64,000 nucleotides of DNA from Paenibacillus wynnii (GTDB lineage: Bacteria > Bacillota > Bacilli > Paenibacillales > Paenibacillaceae). A model generated the notes under the pieces. The model saw only the letters and a list, made by a program, of their open reading frames with translations, searched no databases and had not been told where the DNA came from. The position numbers were made by a program, and so were the translations under genes. Location: positions 930,001 through 994,000 of the forward strand of contig NZ_JQCR01000002.1 of NCBI RefSeq assembly GCF_000757885.1, written 5' to 3'. Below, piece after piece: positions 63,935-64,000 of the stretch (the first letter of the stretch is position 1; each line of letters opens with the position of its first letter).

Positions 63935-64000
63935 TTAATCTAAATCATAAATCGAGCCTACCTTCAGCCCATATAGCTCGTTGTATATCTTCTCGGCAAA
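63935..64000 (-). CDS. C-terminal end of a gene cut by the window edge
   Basis: The frame is open from the last base of the window to a TAA, ending 'FAEKIYNELYGLKVGSIYDL' plus Asp. A terminator follows 30 bases later, which supports a real gene end. Too short to name. Confidence 0.55.
   Translation of the reverse strand, partial: FAEKIYNELYGLKVGSIYDLD

Overview
The window looks like chromosome of an endospore-forming, low-GC Gram-positive bacterium, most likely Paenibacillus or a close relative. Support: strong AGGAGG ribosome binding sites with frequent TTG/GTG starts, a CotF-type coat protein, an SspH-type spore protein, an S-layer-homology protein, YesN/YesM-type regulation of a sugar ABC transporter, T-box leaders, and a tsaEB-rimI-tsaD / ydiF / moaC / tatAC / groESL neighbourhood like that of Bacillus subtilis.

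Layout. 0-6 kb: end of an AraC regulator, an aldo/keto reductase, a large S-layer-anchored beta-helix protein, a CotF-like coat protein and a VOC protein. 6-13 kb: leftward sugar-uptake cluster (YesM kinase, YesN regulator, binding lipoprotein, two permeases). 13-15 kb: nitrogen genes, with PII followed by an Amt transporter that has its own promoter and a GlnR/TnrA-type box, and a small RNA-polymerase-alpha-CTD-like protein coupled to amt. 15-18 kb: repeat-rich spacer, FMN reductase, and an MsrA-MsrB fusion whose MsrB half has lost both cysteines. 18-23.5 kb: AT-rich accessory stretch next to groEL, holding an HD dGTPase plus Pol-beta nucleotidyltransferase pair, a secreted-protein/small-membrane-protein pair, gene debris and an integrase remnant.

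23.5-38 kb: conserved core: groESL (promoter and CIRCE visible), a GH130 enzyme, tatA/tatC, the folate/molybdenum-cofactor genes, the ABC-F protein YdiF, a cluster of DnaA boxes, leuA behind two tandem leucine T-boxes, and the t6A genes tsaE-tsaB-rimI-tsaD. 38-41 kb: two small forespore-type genes back to back with a three-gene NHEJ operon (Ku, ligase and polymerase as separate proteins). 41-52 kb: YitT, cardiolipin synthase, M23 peptidase plus bactofilin, an ABC-2 exporter and the glutamate synthase large subunit. 52-64 kb: a YhgE/Pip protein with a TetR regulator, a UgtP-like glucosyltransferase, an IS605-type TnpB element inserted at the stop codon of a metallo-hydrolase gene, a SleB/CwlJ hydrolase, ThpR, a 2-hydroxyacid dehydrogenase, a second copy of a dispersed repeat, a chemoreceptor, and the tail of one more gene.

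The parts most worth following are the dGTPase/nucleotidyltransferase pair, the secreted/membrane pair, the DnaA-box cluster, the degenerate MsrB domain, the tandem T-boxes and the split NHEJ ligase. No rRNA, intact tRNA or CRISPR array was seen.
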